This document shows, one piece after another, positions 54,079 through 63,696 of a DNA stretch of 64,000 nt (positions are counted from its first letter, which is position 1; each line of letters begins with the position of its first letter). Source of the DNA: Campylobacter lari (lineage in GTDB: Bacteria; Campylobacterota; Campylobacteria; Campylobacterales; Campylobacteraceae). The stretch is taken from the NCBI RefSeq assembly GCF_001017575.1, contig NZ_CP011372.1, positions 62,001-126,000 on the forward strand, read 5' to 3'. The notes below the pieces were generated by a model. The model had not been told where the DNA came from. It searched no databases and worked only from the letters and a program-made list of their open reading frames with translations. A program made the translations under genes and the position numbers.

Positions 54079-55413
54079 TTAAAGCATTCCTACTGCTAAG
54101 AAACCTAGAGCAACAGCTATAGCTATAGCTAATACGCCAGGGATAAAGAATGCATGGTTAAATATGAATTTTCCAATTCTTGTTGTACCTGTATCATCCA
54201 TTTGAACTGCACCTAATAAAGTAGGGTAAGTTGGAAGAACGAAAAGTGCTGAAACAGCAGCAAAACAAGCAACTAACATATAAGAGTCGCTAGGATTTGT
54301 AGCTGAAATTCCTAATGCGGCGATGATAACTGGAACAATAGCTTTTGCAGTAGCTGCCTGAGAATACAAAAGCATACTAGCAAAGAAGAAAGCAACAGCA
54401 AGCATAGCTGGAGTTTGTTTAACCCATTCACCTGCTACTTCTTTAATACCAGCTTCATGACCTGCAACGAAAGTATTTCCAAGCCAAGCAACACCAAATA
54501 CACATACACAAGCTGTCATACCTGATTTAAATACACTTGTATCTAAAATTTTTGCAGGTTCAACTTTACATAAGAATGTAATTAATGTTGCGGCGGTTAA
54601 TAAGAAACTCATAATCGCGGCATCTCTTGGGATAACTACTGGATCAATCCATTTGATATTGTTAGAAATTGCTGTAGCATAAAGAACAACTGCTAATACT
54701 GTGAATAAGAAAATAGCAACTGAAAGTTTTGCACCCGGTTTGTCTTCACTTTGTAAAACATCAGAAGCACTTTTTACAAGACCAGCTTTTAAGCGTTCTT
54801 GATATACAGGGTCTTTGCTAAGATCCATTGGAGTGATTAAACTTACAATGAAAGCTGTAATCATACAAGCAGCAAAAGTAGTTACAATCCAAATACCAAT
54901 TAATGCAGGATAATTCCAACCAAGTGGTTCTAATACACCAGTCATATAAACAACAGCAGCACTAACAGGAGAAGCTGTAATACCAATTTGTGAAGCAACA
55001 ACCATTAATGAAAGTGGAACTGATGGTTTGATGTTTTGTGATTTTGCAACATCAATAACAACAGGCATTAATGAAAATACCGCATTACCAGTACCTGCTA
55101 AAATAGTAAGTAACCAACCGCAAGCTGGTGCAAGGTAATTGATAAATCTTGGATGTTTACGTAAAATTCTTTCGGTAACTTTTACCATATAATCCAAACC
55201 ACCTGCTTGTTGCATAGCAGAAATTGCAGCAATTGCTGCAGCAATGATTAAGATAACATCCCAAGGAATATTACCTGGTTTCATACCTAAAACAAGACCT
55301 AAAATAACAACACCTAAACCTCCGGCATAGCCTATCGCTATGCCACCAAGGCGGATACCTATGAATATTGCCCCAAGAAAGACAACAAGTTGTAAAATAA
55401 TCATAATATCCAT
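54079..55413 (-). CDS. dcuA: Anaerobic C4-dicarboxylate transporter DcuA
   Basis: 444 residues, about 10-12 membrane segments. It starts ILQLVVFLGAIFIGIRLGGI, with AGGLGVVILGLVLGMKPGNI-type glycines, and contains GTGNAVFSLMPVVIDVAK, typical of Dcu carriers. It exchanges aspartate or fumarate for succinate across the inner membrane. It lies 18 bases after aspA, so the pair takes up aspartate, makes fumarate for respiration and exports succinate. Its terminator follows directly. Confidence 0.95.
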   Translation of the reverse strand: MDIMIILQLVVFLGAIFIGIRLGGIAIGYAGGLGVVILGLVLGMKPGNIPWDVILIIAAAIAAISAMQQAGGLDYMVKVTERILRKHPRFINYLAPACGWLLTILAGTGNAVFSLMPVVIDVAKSQNIKPSVPLSLMVVASQIGITASPVSAAVVYMTGVLEPLGWNYPALIGIWIVTTFAACMITAFIVSLITPMDLSKDPVYQERLKAGLVKSASDVLQSEDKPGAKLSVAIFLFTVLAVVLYATAISNNIKWIDPVVIPRDAAIMSFLLTAATLITFLCKVEPAKILDTSVFKSGMTACVCVFGVAWLGNTFVAGHEAGIKEVAGEWVKQTPAMLAVAFFFASMLLYSQAATAKAIVPVIIAALGISATNPSDSYMLVACFAAVSALFVLPTYPTLLGAVQMDDTGTTRIGKFIFNHAFFIPGVLAIAIAVALGFLAVGML

Positions 55414-55431
55414 GATTAAACTCCTAAATTA

Positions 55432-56844
55432 TTAAGCTTTTCTTTTTTCTGTCATATGAGGATTTAACATATTTTCTGGTGTTAAAATCTCATCAATTTT
55501 TTCTTTTGGTAAATAACCTCTTTCAAGACAAATATCACCAACTGCCTTACCTGTTTCTAAAGCCTCTTTAGCAATACTTGCAGATTTTTCATAACCTAGA
55601 ACCGGGTTGAATGCAGTTACAATTCCAATTGAGTTTAAAACAAGTTTTTTGCAGTTTTCAGGATTTGCTTTTAATCCCTTAATAGCTTTTTCAGCTAAAG
55701 TTTTCATAGCATTTTCAAGCAACACTATAGAATTGAATAGTCCATAAGCAATACCTGGTTCAAATGCATTAAGTTCAAATTCTCCTCTTTCAGAGCAAAG
55801 CATAATGGTAACATCGTTGCCTATAACTTCATAGCAAGCTTCACCTACTGCTTCACAAATTACTGGATTTACCTTACCTGGCATGATAGAACTACCTGGT
55901 TGCATAGCAGGCAAGCTAATTTCAGCTAAACCACATCTTGGACCTGAATTCATTAATCTTAAATCGTTTGCAATTTTTGATAGTCTTACAGCTGCAGTTT
56001 TTAGTGCACCACTTACATGCACAAAATCAGCTGTATCTTGAGTAGCAGCGATAAAGTCTTCAGCTGGTTTAAATTCAACACCAGTAATTTCTTTTAATTT
56101 TTTCTCAACCACAAATTTATAATCAGGATGACAGTTGATTCCTGTACCAATAGCTGTTGCACCAAGATTTAAATAAGTCATTGATTCACGAGCTGCTGTG
56201 ATTTTTTCAATATCGCTTTTAATATAGCTAGCAAAAGCGTTGAAAGTGTTTCCTAAAGTTGTAGGAACTGCATCTTCAAGCTCTGTTCTACCCATTTTGA
56301 TGATATCTTTGTATTCTTTAGCTTTAACTTCTAATTCGGTTTTTAAAAGTTCCATAGCTTTTAAAAGATCAGTAAGTTTTGCATAGGTTGCTACTTTGAT
56401 TGAACTTGGATAAGTGTCATTTGTAGATTGACCTAAGTTTGTATGATCATTTGGATGAAGGTATTGGTATTCACCTTTTTTGTGCCCCATGCTTTCAAGA
56501 GCAATGTTGGTGATAACCTCATTAGTATTCATATTTGTACTAGTACCAGCACCACCTTGGATCATATCTACTACAAATTGATCTAAAAATTCACCAGCAA
56601 TCAATCTGTCGCAAGCCTTGGCGATAGCATCAGCTTTGTCAGCATCAAGAACTCCAACTTCTTTGTTAGCAAGAGCAGCTGCTTTTTTAACTTGAGCGAA
56701 AGCTTTTACAAAATAAGGATAATCTTGTAATCTTCTACCACTCATATGGAAGTTTTCTAGTGCTCTAAAAGTTTGCACTCCATAATAAACTTCATCAGAA
56801 ATTTCTAACTCACCAATAAAGTCGTGTTCTTTTCTTGTTCCCAT
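55432..56844 (-). CDS. aspA: Aspartate ammonia-lyase
   Basis: Converts aspartate to fumarate and ammonia. 470 residues. The fumarase/aspartase signature GSSIMPGKVNP is intact, as are GAGTSTNMNTNEVI and HPNDHTNLGQSTND. It belongs to central carbon metabolism in asaccharolytic Campylobacter and is essential for growth on Asp, Glu and Pro in C. jejuni. ATG 56844 is preceded by AAGGAG. It forms a unit with dcuA. Confidence 0.97.
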   Translation of the reverse strand: MGTRKEHDFIGELEISDEVYYGVQTFRALENFHMSGRRLQDYPYFVKAFAQVKKAAALANKEVGVLDADKADAIAKACDRLIAGEFLDQFVVDMIQGGAGTSTNMNTNEVITNIALESMGHKKGEYQYLHPNDHTNLGQSTNDTYPSSIKVATYAKLTDLLKAMELLKTELEVKAKEYKDIIKMGRTELEDAVPTTLGNTFNAFASYIKSDIEKITAARESMTYLNLGATAIGTGINCHPDYKFVVEKKLKEITGVEFKPAEDFIAATQDTADFVHVSGALKTAAVRLSKIANDLRLMNSGPRCGLAEISLPAMQPGSSIMPGKVNPVICEAVGEACYEVIGNDVTIMLCSERGEFELNAFEPGIAYGLFNSIVLLENAMKTLAEKAIKGLKANPENCKKLVLNSIGIVTAFNPVLGYEKSASIAKEALETGKAVGDICLERGYLPKEKIDEILTPENMLNPHMTEKRKA

Positions 56845-57163
56845 GATGTACTCCTTGTGGGTTTTATTTAAGTTTCATTTATAAACTTATTCGTATTATA
56901 TAACAATTTCTTACAAAAGTATCATAAAAATTTCTAAAATTTTCAAATTTCAATAAAAATATATAAATAATATAAGATGTTGATATTCATTTTCTAAAAT
57001 TTTTAATAGTCTTAAATATTTATTTATATTATTTATAATTAATATTCTTGTTTAATTTTTTATACTTTTAGTTTATAGATATTTTTTATAAGAAATTTTT
57101 TGTAATAATGAAAAATATATGAAAATTATAAAAAGCAATTAAAAACATAATGAAGGATAGTAG
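56845..57163. promoter_or_regulatory. Intergenic region carrying the aspA promoter
   Basis: This gap of about 350 bases (to the MCP stop) has no gene. On the minus strand a TATAAT (complement of 56895-56900) lies about 50 bases before the aspA ATG and is the likely -10 element. The rest is over 80 percent A/T and shows no operator that could be recognised by eye. Confidence 0.5.
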
Positions 57164-57194
57164 TTAAACTAAACCCACTAAGGGTTTAGTTTAA
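57164..57194. terminator. Terminator after the dCache chemoreceptor gene
   Basis: A 13-bp perfect stem TTAAACTAAACCC / GGGTTTAGTTTAA with a 5-base loop, 4 bases after the stop of the minus-strand chemoreceptor gene. Confidence 0.85.
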
Positions 57195-57198
57195 TTAT

Positions 57199-59280
57199 TT
57201 AAAACTTCTTCTTCCTAGCATCCTCTAAGATATCACTAGCTATTTTATTTACATTATCAGCTACTATAGCACTATCTTTTGCTATCTTTAAGTTCTCTTG
57301 GGTTACATGATCAATTTGTGCTACAGCATCATTTATTTGAGTAATACCTGTAGTTTGTTCTTTAATACTCTCACCCATTTCATTAATAGATTGAACTAAG
57401 ATATTAGTATTAGCTTCAATCTCACCTAAAGACTTTTGAGTTCTTTCAGCTAGGTTTCTAACTTCATCTGCAACAACAGCAAAGCCACGACCGTGTTCTC
57501 CTGCACGAGCTGCTTCAATAGCAGCATTTAATGCAAGCAAGTTAATTTGATCTGCAATATCACCTATTATAGAAGTAACATTTTTAATCTCTTCACTTTG
57601 AGCAATAACTTCACTAGTTTTATGCGATACATTTTGCATAGAAGAAGTAATCTCTTCTAGTGCTGCTGCTGTTTCTTCTAAAGAAGAAGCTTGAGAAGAT
57701 GAAGAATCTGTTAAGTTCTTAACAGCACTTTGTAATTTACCACTTTCATCTGCTAATAAAGAAGCAAATTCAGATGATTGTCTTAGCATAGCTACGATTT
57801 CTTGACCTAATACATTAGTAGTTACTTCAACTCCACCTTTAGCATTTTTAACTTCAGTAGTAAAGTCTAATGCCTTATAGCTATCAAATACTCTATTAAT
57901 TTCATTCATATTAGAACCAACCTTTTGTTCTAATACATTTAGCATTTCATTTAATACATTTTTTAATTCTACTAATTGAGGATTAGCAGGAATTGCAGTA
58001 ATTCTAGCTGTTAGATTACCACCTTCTATTTCTTTAGCTGTATCTACTGATTGTTCTACTGCTTTAGCATCTTGTTCTAATGCATTTTTAGTTTTGGTGA
58101 TGTTTTCATTGATAGCTTTTGCCATAGCACCAAGCTCATCATTTGTTTTAACATCTATCATAGCTGAATCTTTAGTTTTATGATTGATGAAATCAAAGAA
58201 AGAGTTGAGACCGGTTTGAAGTTTATGAATTGCTCCAACAACACTTTTTTTAACATAAAAATAAATCACACTAATAATAATAAAAAGCACAATTGTAGAA
58301 ATTGCAAATATAATAAACGCTAAAGAATCAGCAGGCTTTTCCACTGATTTTTTTGGTGCTATAGTTACAACACTCCAATGATCATTAGAGCCCTCCCAAA
58401 GATCAAAATTTACAAGCTGGGCTAAATTTTCTTCATTTGTAGAAGCAGGTATAAAAGTAAATAAGCCATTGGTTTTGGTGCTTTGCATGTCTAGTATTGT
58501 TTTTGCACTAGGATGAGGATTAATTTCTGTGATGATTTTTCCAATATATTCTGCTTTTGGGCTAGATATGATTAAACCATCACTTGAAATTAATAAACGT
58601 TGGTCATTTGCAAATAAACTCTTATTTGGATCATTTAATTCTTCTCTCAGTAAATCAATGCGCACAAGCATACCTATTGCACCAATTGTTTCATTATTCT
58701 TTCCAAAAATTGGCAAAACAATGTTTACTAAGTATAATTTTTCTCCATTTATAGAATAATCTCTAGGTCTTCCAACGGCAGGTTGCTTGGTTTGTAAAGC
58801 TTTTATGAGAGAATTTTGTTGCAAGATTACTTCTTCAGCTTGGATGAATTTAATTGATCCTTTTTGTTGCGGATTTTCATCTTTTGCTAATAATAAAAAC
58901 TTTCCTGATGGAGTAAGATTTAAAGGATTATTGTCGTGGTATTGGTTAAGATGAATATATGCAAAATAAGTCCAAGAATTTGAATCTAGCATACTGCTTA
59001 TTAAAATTTTAAGATCTTCTATATCTAAGTTATTATCTTTATTTGCAAAATTTTTAATAACGCCTTGTGCTGTTTCTAGTGTTGAATATGCGTTTTGGGT
59101 AATTGCTTGAATCCCATTTGAGTATCTATTGGCGCTACTTAATAGAAGTTTATGAGCTTCATCATTAAGCATTTCTTGGCTTTTTGAGATTATCGTTACA
59201 GATAAAATTCCTATGCCAATAAATATTACAGAAGATAAAATTAAAATCATTTTTGTAGTTAAATTAAAATTTTTAAACAT
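57199..59280 (-). CDS. Methyl-accepting chemotaxis protein with dCache sensor
   Basis: 693 residues, a group A transducer-like protein. Membrane helix 1 (about 11-32), a periplasmic dCache-like domain of 280 residues ([19 protein letters not shown]; later [16 protein letters not shown]), helix 2 (about 320-345), then the HAMP-like region and a long signalling hairpin with [20 protein letters not shown]. It ends [10 protein letters not shown]. Such receptors in Campylobacter sense amino or organic acids. The ligand is not predictable here. It is monocistronic, with a strong terminator. Confidence 0.92.
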   Translation of the reverse strand: MFKNFNLTTKMILILSSVIFIGIGILSVTIISKSQEMLNDEAHKLLLSSANRYSNGIQAITQNAYSTLETAQGVIKNFANKDNNLDIEDLKILISSMLDSNSWTYFAYIHLNQYHDNNPLNLTPSGKFLLLAKDENPQQKGSIKFIQAEEVILQQNSLIKALQTKQPAVGRPRDYSINGEKLYLVNIVLPIFGKNNETIGAIGMLVRIDLLREELNDPNKSLFANDQRLLISSDGLIISSPKAEYIGKIITEINPHPSAKTILDMQSTKTNGLFTFIPASTNEENLAQLVNFDLWEGSNDHWSVVTIAPKKSVEKPADSLAFIIFAISTIVLFIIISVIYFYVKKSVVGAIHKLQTGLNSFFDFINHKTKDSAMIDVKTNDELGAMAKAINENITKTKNALEQDAKAVEQSVDTAKEIEGGNLTARITAIPANPQLVELKNVLNEMLNVLEQKVGSNMNEINRVFDSYKALDFTTEVKNAKGGVEVTTNVLGQEIVAMLRQSSEFASLLADESGKLQSAVKNLTDSSSSQASSLEETAAALEEITSSMQNVSHKTSEVIAQSEEIKNVTSIIGDIADQINLLALNAAIEAARAGEHGRGFAVVADEVRNLAERTQKSLGEIEANTNILVQSINEMGESIKEQTTGITQINDAVAQIDHVTQENLKIAKDSAIVADNVNKIASDILEDARKKKF

Positions 59281-59330
59281 TAGTTACCTCTTTCATTTGA
59301 TGTATTTGATAAAATGGTAACTTTTGTTTT

Positions 59331-60455
59331 TTAATATTTTTTTATTAGTTTGTTAATTTTTTCCCACAATCTTACTCCTAATTCTTTTGCATTGTTTTTA
59401 TCTAAACTTTTATATTTATGACTAGCAAGTTTTTCAAGCTCGCGTAACTCTTTAGTTAGAATATTAAGTTTGCTTTGTGCTAGCTTGCTAAAATCATCAA
59501 TTTTTGGATTTTGCTTGATTTCATTGATTTTGATAAGGATTTGTTCTCTATTTTCTTGAATCAAGCGTTTAAATTTAGCAAATAAAGTATCAAATTTATT
59601 TTCCAATAGATCTTTGAGTATATCTTTTACAGGATCGTTTAATTTTACTGATAATTGTTTGAGCAATTGTATGAATTCTTGTTCTATATCTATGAGCTCT
59701 TTTTCTTTATTTTTTAAATCATACTCTAAAATACTATATGCAAAGCTTGATTTAAATTTTTCAATTGCTAAAGAAATCCCATCTTGTGCCCCATAAATAC
59801 TTCCTATACACAAATCATAAGCAAAAGCTTTTGATTCGTTAGCAAGTTCAAAAGCAGAATTTAAGACTGTTTGGGAAATTTTTAAAATTCTTTCTTTTTC
59901 AAAACTTCCTTCGCAAATTGCATTAAAAACTAAATTTTTAGCAATTTCACAAGAGGTAAGTTCTATATTTTCACCTTTTTCTAAAGTTGTTATAAAGGCG
60001 CTTTCGGCAGTTTCTTTTAAAAGGCCCAGTATTTCTATATCATAAAGTATAGCATCATTGATGCTTATATTAAATTCATTTAAATTCAAATCTTTTAAAG
60101 TTTTTTCTAGATCAAAAAAATTATCACAAATTTTGTATTTAATAGTGTTTTTTTGTTCTTCAATTTTTGCTTTTAATTTACCGTATTCGTTAATATAATT
60201 AAAAAATGTTTTTTTATCCTCTTCTACTCTAGCTTTAATGATACCTTGGATTATTTTGGAAATATTTTCTTCATTTATCAGTTCAACTTTCTCTAATACC
60301 TTAGAAAAGATAGCAAAAAGTTCTTCATTGCTGGCATTTTCAAAACTAATTTTTTTATAACTTAAATTAAAAACGAGATCTCCAATTAGGTTTGGAATTT
60401 CATTTTTTTCACAAGCTAGGAGAGAATTTTCAAAAATAATGGCTAAATTTTTCAT
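59331..60455 (-). CDS. Conserved hypothetical helical protein
   Basis: 374 residues, no recognised domain, signal peptide or membrane segment. It is very Lys/Glu/Leu/Ile-rich, with long helices and coiled-coil-prone C-terminal heptads (KLNILTKELRELEKLASHKY). It follows moaC and the DUF493 gene on the same strand (12 bases after DUF493), so probably one transcript. By order I recall Cj0254 at this place. A cytoplasmic structural role is possible, but nothing more can be said. Confidence 0.72.
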   Translation of the reverse strand: MKNLAIIFENSLLACEKNEIPNLIGDLVFNLSYKKISFENASNEELFAIFSKVLEKVELINEENISKIIQGIIKARVEEDKKTFFNYINEYGKLKAKIEEQKNTIKYKICDNFFDLEKTLKDLNLNEFNISINDAILYDIEILGLLKETAESAFITTLEKGENIELTSCEIAKNLVFNAICEGSFEKERILKISQTVLNSAFELANESKAFAYDLCIGSIYGAQDGISLAIEKFKSSFAYSILEYDLKNKEKELIDIEQEFIQLLKQLSVKLNDPVKDILKDLLENKFDTLFAKFKRLIQENREQILIKINEIKQNPKIDDFSKLAQSKLNILTKELRELEKLASHKYKSLDKNNAKELGVRLWEKINKLIKKY

Positions 60456-60466
60456 AATTTTCCTTT

Positions 60467-60730
60467 TTATAGTACAAATTTGGCTTTGCTTTTTAATTGA
60501 TTGAAAATATTTAAACGATCGCTTTTGCTATCAACATAAACACTTAAAAGATAACTTTTGTATGTGCCTTGTTTGCTAGTATTTGAGATTTTGTATTTAA
60601 ATTCTCTTTCATTAAGTATTTGAGTAAAAACTTCTAAAGCATCAATCCCAGCTTCAAAAACGACTTTATAATCCCAAAAAGTAGGATAGTTTATAATAGG
60701 TTCTTTTTTAAGATCGCAGATATTTACCAC
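60467..60730 (-). CDS. DUF493 (YbeD-like) small protein
   Basis: 87 residues. Its sequence ([20 protein letters not shown], then [20 protein letters not shown]) fits the DUF493/YbeD ACT-like fold; in E. coli YbeD lies beside lipoate genes. Probably a small regulatory or binding protein. It starts 23 bases inside the end of moaC, so they are translationally coupled. By order it matches Cj0253. Confidence 0.75.
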   Translation of the reverse strand: MVNICDLKKEPIINYPTFWDYKVVFEAGIDALEVFTQILNEREFKYKISNTSKQGTYKSYLLSVYVDSKSDRLNIFNQLKSKAKFVL

Positions 60731-61181
60731 TTTTTCCTCCTTCTTTACTTTCTAAAACTATATCAGTAATTTGCATACTTTTATCAATAGCCTTAACCAT
60801 ATCATAAATAGTTAAAAGTCCAATGCTAACAGCAGTTAAGCTTTCCATTTCAACTCCTGTTTTTCCTTCGCATTTTACAGTTACAAAAAGTTTAAAAGAA
60901 CTTTCTTCTTTGTTTTCTTCTATATGAGTTTGTACTTTTGAAATCATTAAAGGATGGCACATTGGGATAAGATTTGAAGTTTGTTTAGCTCCTATTATGG
61001 CTGCTGTAATGGCAGTTTGTAAAACAGGTCCTTTTTTAGCTTTGTTTTCAATGATAGCTTCAAATGCTTCTTTACTCATGTATATTTTACCGCTTGCACA
61101 AGCTTCTCTTTGGGTGATATCTTTTTGACTTACATCTACCATTTTGGGATGATTTTTTTCATCTAAGTGCGTTAAATTCAT
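60708..61181 (-). CDS. moaC: Cyclic pyranopterin monophosphate synthase
   Basis: 157 residues. Second step of molybdenum cofactor synthesis, after MoaA. Conserved blocks: [32 protein letters not shown] (active-site Cys-His), [20 protein letters not shown], and [11 protein letters not shown]. The cofactor serves Campylobacter formate dehydrogenase, nitrate and TMAO/DMSO reductases and sulfite oxidase. The other moa genes are not in this window. It begins a three-gene minus-strand unit. Confidence 0.96.
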   Translation of the reverse strand: MNLTHLDEKNHPKMVDVSQKDITQREACASGKIYMSKEAFEAIIENKAKKGPVLQTAITAAIIGAKQTSNLIPMCHPLMISKVQTHIEENKEESSFKLFVTVKCEGKTGVEMESLTAVSIGLLTIYDMVKAIDKSMQITDIVLESKEGGKSGKYLRS

Positions 61182-61207
61182 ATTTTTCCTTAAGTAAAGT
61201 TTGAAAA

Positions 61208-61213
61208 ATTATA
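61208..61213 (-). promoter_or_regulatory. -10 element of the moaC unit
   Basis: The complement of ATTATA reads TATAAT, 27 bases before the moaC ATG. A sigma-70 promoter is probable in the 87-base divergent gap. Confidence 0.5.
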
Positions 61214-61268
61214 CCAAAATGTATATTTTTATATTAAAATACTACTAAAAAATTTTAAAGGATTTATA

Positions 61269-61430
61269 ATGGCTTATGATGATGAAGAATTTGAAAATTA
61301 TGATGATGAAATGTATGATGAAATAGATGAAGATACTTATGCAAATAATCAAAGATCATACAATTACGATGATGATGATTATGAATACGATGATGATTAT
61401 AGTGATGATGATACTTATGAGATGGATTAA
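61269..61430 (+). CDS. Highly acidic Asp/Tyr-rich small protein
   Basis: 53 residues, about half Asp or Glu (26 by my count) and about ten Tyr, with one Arg and no Lys. It has runs such as YDDDDYEYDDDYSDDDTY. ATG 61269 follows AAAGG by 8 bases, so translation is likely. It has no cysteine, membrane segment or known fold and is probably disordered. It lies 2 bases before the GTG of the MHS transporter. I recall an annotation of a highly acidic protein (Cj0251c) in C. jejuni at the same place. Function unknown; cation binding or charge mimicry of nucleic acids are guesses. Confidence 0.72.
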   Translation: MAYDDEEFENYDDEMYDEIDEDTYANNQRSYNYDDDDYEYDDDYSDDDTYEMD

Positions 61431-61432
61431 GA

Positions 61433-62743
61433 GTGAGTAAAAATCTTAGTAAAAAAGATATAAAAGTTTTAGGTCTTTCTTCTTTGGGAGGGACTTTAGA
61501 ATTTTATGATTTTATCATTTTTGTATTTTTTGCAAGTTATATTTCTAAAAATTTCTTTCCTGAAAATTTAAGCCCATTTTGGCAAATGTTTAATACTTAT
61601 GGGATTTTTGCTGCAGGATATTTAGCTAGACCGCTTGGTGGTATAGTAATGGCGCATTTTGGTGATAAATTTGGTCGTAAGAAAATGTTTATGCTTAGTA
61701 TTTTACTGATGGTTATACCAACTTTTTTACTTGCTTTTATACCTACTTATGAAAGCATAGGGTATTTATGTATAGTATTTTTAGTATTTGTAAGGATTTG
61801 TCAAGGTATAGCTATAGGCGGGGAATTGCCTGGTGCTTGGGTTTTTGTATTTGAGCATGCTCCAAAGGGTCAAAAACGTACTTATCTTGGGATTTTAACA
61901 GCTTCTGTGGTAGGTGGAATTTTACTTGGTAGTTTTGTATTTTTGATGATGAATAAATTTTTTACACAGGAAGAGCTTTATGATTGGGCATGGAGAATTC
62001 CATTTTTCTTAGGAGGAATTTTTGGGATCATTTCTGCTTATTTGCGTAAATTTTTAAGAGAAACTCCTGTTTTTGAGCAAATGAAAAAAGATAAAGCCTT
62101 AGAAAAATTCCCTTTAAAAGAAGTATTTAAAAAAGCCAAGTTGGGCGTTGTGCTTTCTATGTTAATAACTTGGGTTTTAACTGCTTGTATTGTTGTGATG
62201 ATTTTGATTATACCTTCTTTTATGGCAAAAATTTTAAGTATTGATGCAAGCATTCAAACTTACATGCAAATGCTTGGCATAGTTGTACTTGTAATTGGCT
62301 GTATATTAAGTGGAATTTTGGCTGATAAAATAGGCATAGTGAAAGCTTGTGTGGTTTTTTCATTAGGATTTTTCTTAACTTGCTTGTTTTATTTTAATGC
62401 TCTTTATACTAAAACACCTGATTTTAATACAGTGAGCGTGTGTTATTTAAGTGCTTGTTTTTTTGCCGGAGTGATGAATTTTTGTCCTTTAATGATGAGT
62501 GAAGTATTTGATGCTAAGATTAAATTTTCAGGACTTAGTTTTTCATATAATATAGCTTATGCATTAGCTGGTGGTTTTACTCCACAACTTGCTTTATTTT
62601 TGCACACCATTGCTTTAGCAAATTTAGAAAATATTACTCGTTTTTCTTTGGGATTTTATATGTTAGCTATGGCTATAATCTCACTTATTTGTGCTTTGAT
62701 GTTTAAATATCTTAGTAATACCCAACGCACATACTCTCAGTGA
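61433..62743 (+). CDS. MFS transporter, metabolite:H+ symporter family (second copy)
   Basis: 436 residues starting at GTG 61433, 12 membrane segments. It is a close paralogue of the gene at 13322-14611, sharing LGLSSLGGTLEFYDFIIFVFF, RPLGGIVMAHFGDKFGRKKMF and AIGGELPGAWVFVFEHAPKG. Probable organic acid or osmolyte symporter; the substrate is unknown. It overlaps the convergent gene at 62712 by 32 bases. It corresponds by order to Cj0250c. Confidence 0.87.
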   Translation: MSKNLSKKDIKVLGLSSLGGTLEFYDFIIFVFFASYISKNFFPENLSPFWQMFNTYGIFAAGYLARPLGGIVMAHFGDKFGRKKMFMLSILLMVIPTFLLAFIPTYESIGYLCIVFLVFVRICQGIAIGGELPGAWVFVFEHAPKGQKRTYLGILTASVVGGILLGSFVFLMMNKFFTQEELYDWAWRIPFFLGGIFGIISAYLRKFLRETPVFEQMKKDKALEKFPLKEVFKKAKLGVVLSMLITWVLTACIVVMILIIPSFMAKILSIDASIQTYMQMLGIVVLVIGCILSGILADKIGIVKACVVFSLGFFLTCLFYFNALYTKTPDFNTVSVCYLSACFFAGVMNFCPLMMSEVFDAKIKFSGLSFSYNIAYALAGGFTPQLALFLHTIALANLENITRFSLGFYMLAMAIISLICALMFKYLSNTQRTYSQ

Positions 62744-63188
62744 TTTTAATACGCTTTTCCAAAGGAGTGGGGCTAAAAAAATGGCATTTTTCGATATAAA
62801 TATTATAATTATAATCTAGCTTTAAAAGATCGTAAAATGCCTTTAAATTTACAAATTTAACTCCGCATACTTCTTTTATATCTAAGATTTTATAAATTTG
62901 AGAATTATTTTTTTCTACTAAATGAGATGGAGCTAAAGTAGTGAATGAGCAAAAGGCACTTGCTAATACATAGCCGCTTAAATTTTCACATTTTTGTATA
63001 AGATGTTGGTGTTTTTTTAAAACACTTTTTTTGTGTAAAAATACCACTCTTGTACCTTGATAGCGTGCTGCTTGAATATTTTTCCAAAATTTATAAGCGT
63101 TTTTAGAGATATTTGCTAATTGGTGTAATTGCACATTTAAAACATAATCATCCAAGAACTGATTAGGCGGTAAAATGGTATAAGTCAT
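62712..63188 (-). CDS. Conserved hypothetical protein (158 residues)
   Basis: No recognised family. Mixed alpha/beta composition with no signal peptide or membrane segment; six Cys in all (CENLSGYVLASAFC, KEVCG, EKCHFF, SMCVG). Motif-like stretches are AYKFWKNIQAARYQGTRVVFL and a His-containing FLHKKSVLKKHQHLIQ. Start codon ATG 63188. It overlaps the MHS transporter end by 32 bases in convergent orientation. Nothing in the neighbourhood fixes its role. Confidence 0.65.
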   Translation of the reverse strand: MTYTILPPNQFLDDYVLNVQLHQLANISKNAYKFWKNIQAARYQGTRVVFLHKKSVLKKHQHLIQKCENLSGYVLASAFCSFTTLAPSHLVEKNNSQIYKILDIKEVCGVKFVNLKAFYDLLKLDYNYNIYIEKCHFFSPTPLEKRIKITESMCVGYY

Positions 63189-63295
63189 AGTTTTTCTTTA
63201 GCTTTATTTTTAAAATTATACTAAAAATTGATTTTTGTTTATATTTTTAATCCATAAATTTAATACAATAAGTAAAAAATATTTTAAGGAAAAGT

Positions 63296-63679
63296 ATGAA
63301 ATTTGAAACTATTAATCATGATGGTATTAAAAAACTTATGGATGTTTTTTATGCAAAAGTTAGGGTAGATAAAGATTTAGGACCTATTTTTAATGAGAAA
63401 ATTGGTACAGATGATGAGAGTTGGAAAAAACATAAAGAAAAAATAGCAAGTTTTTGGGCTGGAATGTTTTTAGCTGATCCAAGTTATAGTGGTTCACCTT
63501 TGAGAGCCCATCATGAATTACCTCCATTTCCTAGAGAATTTTTTGATATTTGGCTTAATTTATTTGATGAGAGTTTGCAAGAAGTTTTTGAAGATGAACC
63601 AAGAAGTATCATTATAGAAAGAGCTAGAATGATAGCTCAAAGATTTCAAATGATTATTTATGATCATAGATTTGCTTAA
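63296..63679 (+). CDS. ctb: Group III truncated hemoglobin, Ctb-like
   Basis: 127 residues. Candidate heme pocket residues are Tyr19 (B10), His46 (E7), proximal His72 (F8) in RAHHELPPF and Trp86 (G8); Tyr19, His46 and His72 match the numbering of C. jejuni Ctb (Cj0465c). In C. jejuni this protein is NssR-controlled and has a role in NO and oxygen handling under microaerobic conditions. AAGGAAAAGT lies before ATG 63296. It ends in a bidirectional terminator with the partial gene that follows. Confidence 0.96.
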   Translation: MKFETINHDGIKKLMDVFYAKVRVDKDLGPIFNEKIGTDDESWKKHKEKIASFWAGMFLADPSYSGSPLRAHHELPPFPREFFDIWLNLFDESLQEVFEDEPRSIIIERARMIAQRFQMIIYDHRFA

Positions 63680-63696
63680 GAGTTTAAAAACTCTTA
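63677..63696. terminator. Bidirectional terminator after ctb
   Basis: A 9-bp stem TAAGAGTTT / AAACTCTTA around AA, which contains the stop codons of both convergent genes. Confidence 0.75.

Noticed and set aside
61280-61425. The GAT/TAT-rich tract (61269-61430) as a simple non-coding repeat
   Set aside because: The triplets stay in one frame from an ATG with a ribosome binding site to a stop, and a similar acidic gene is recalled at the same place in C. jejuni; treated as a real small gene.
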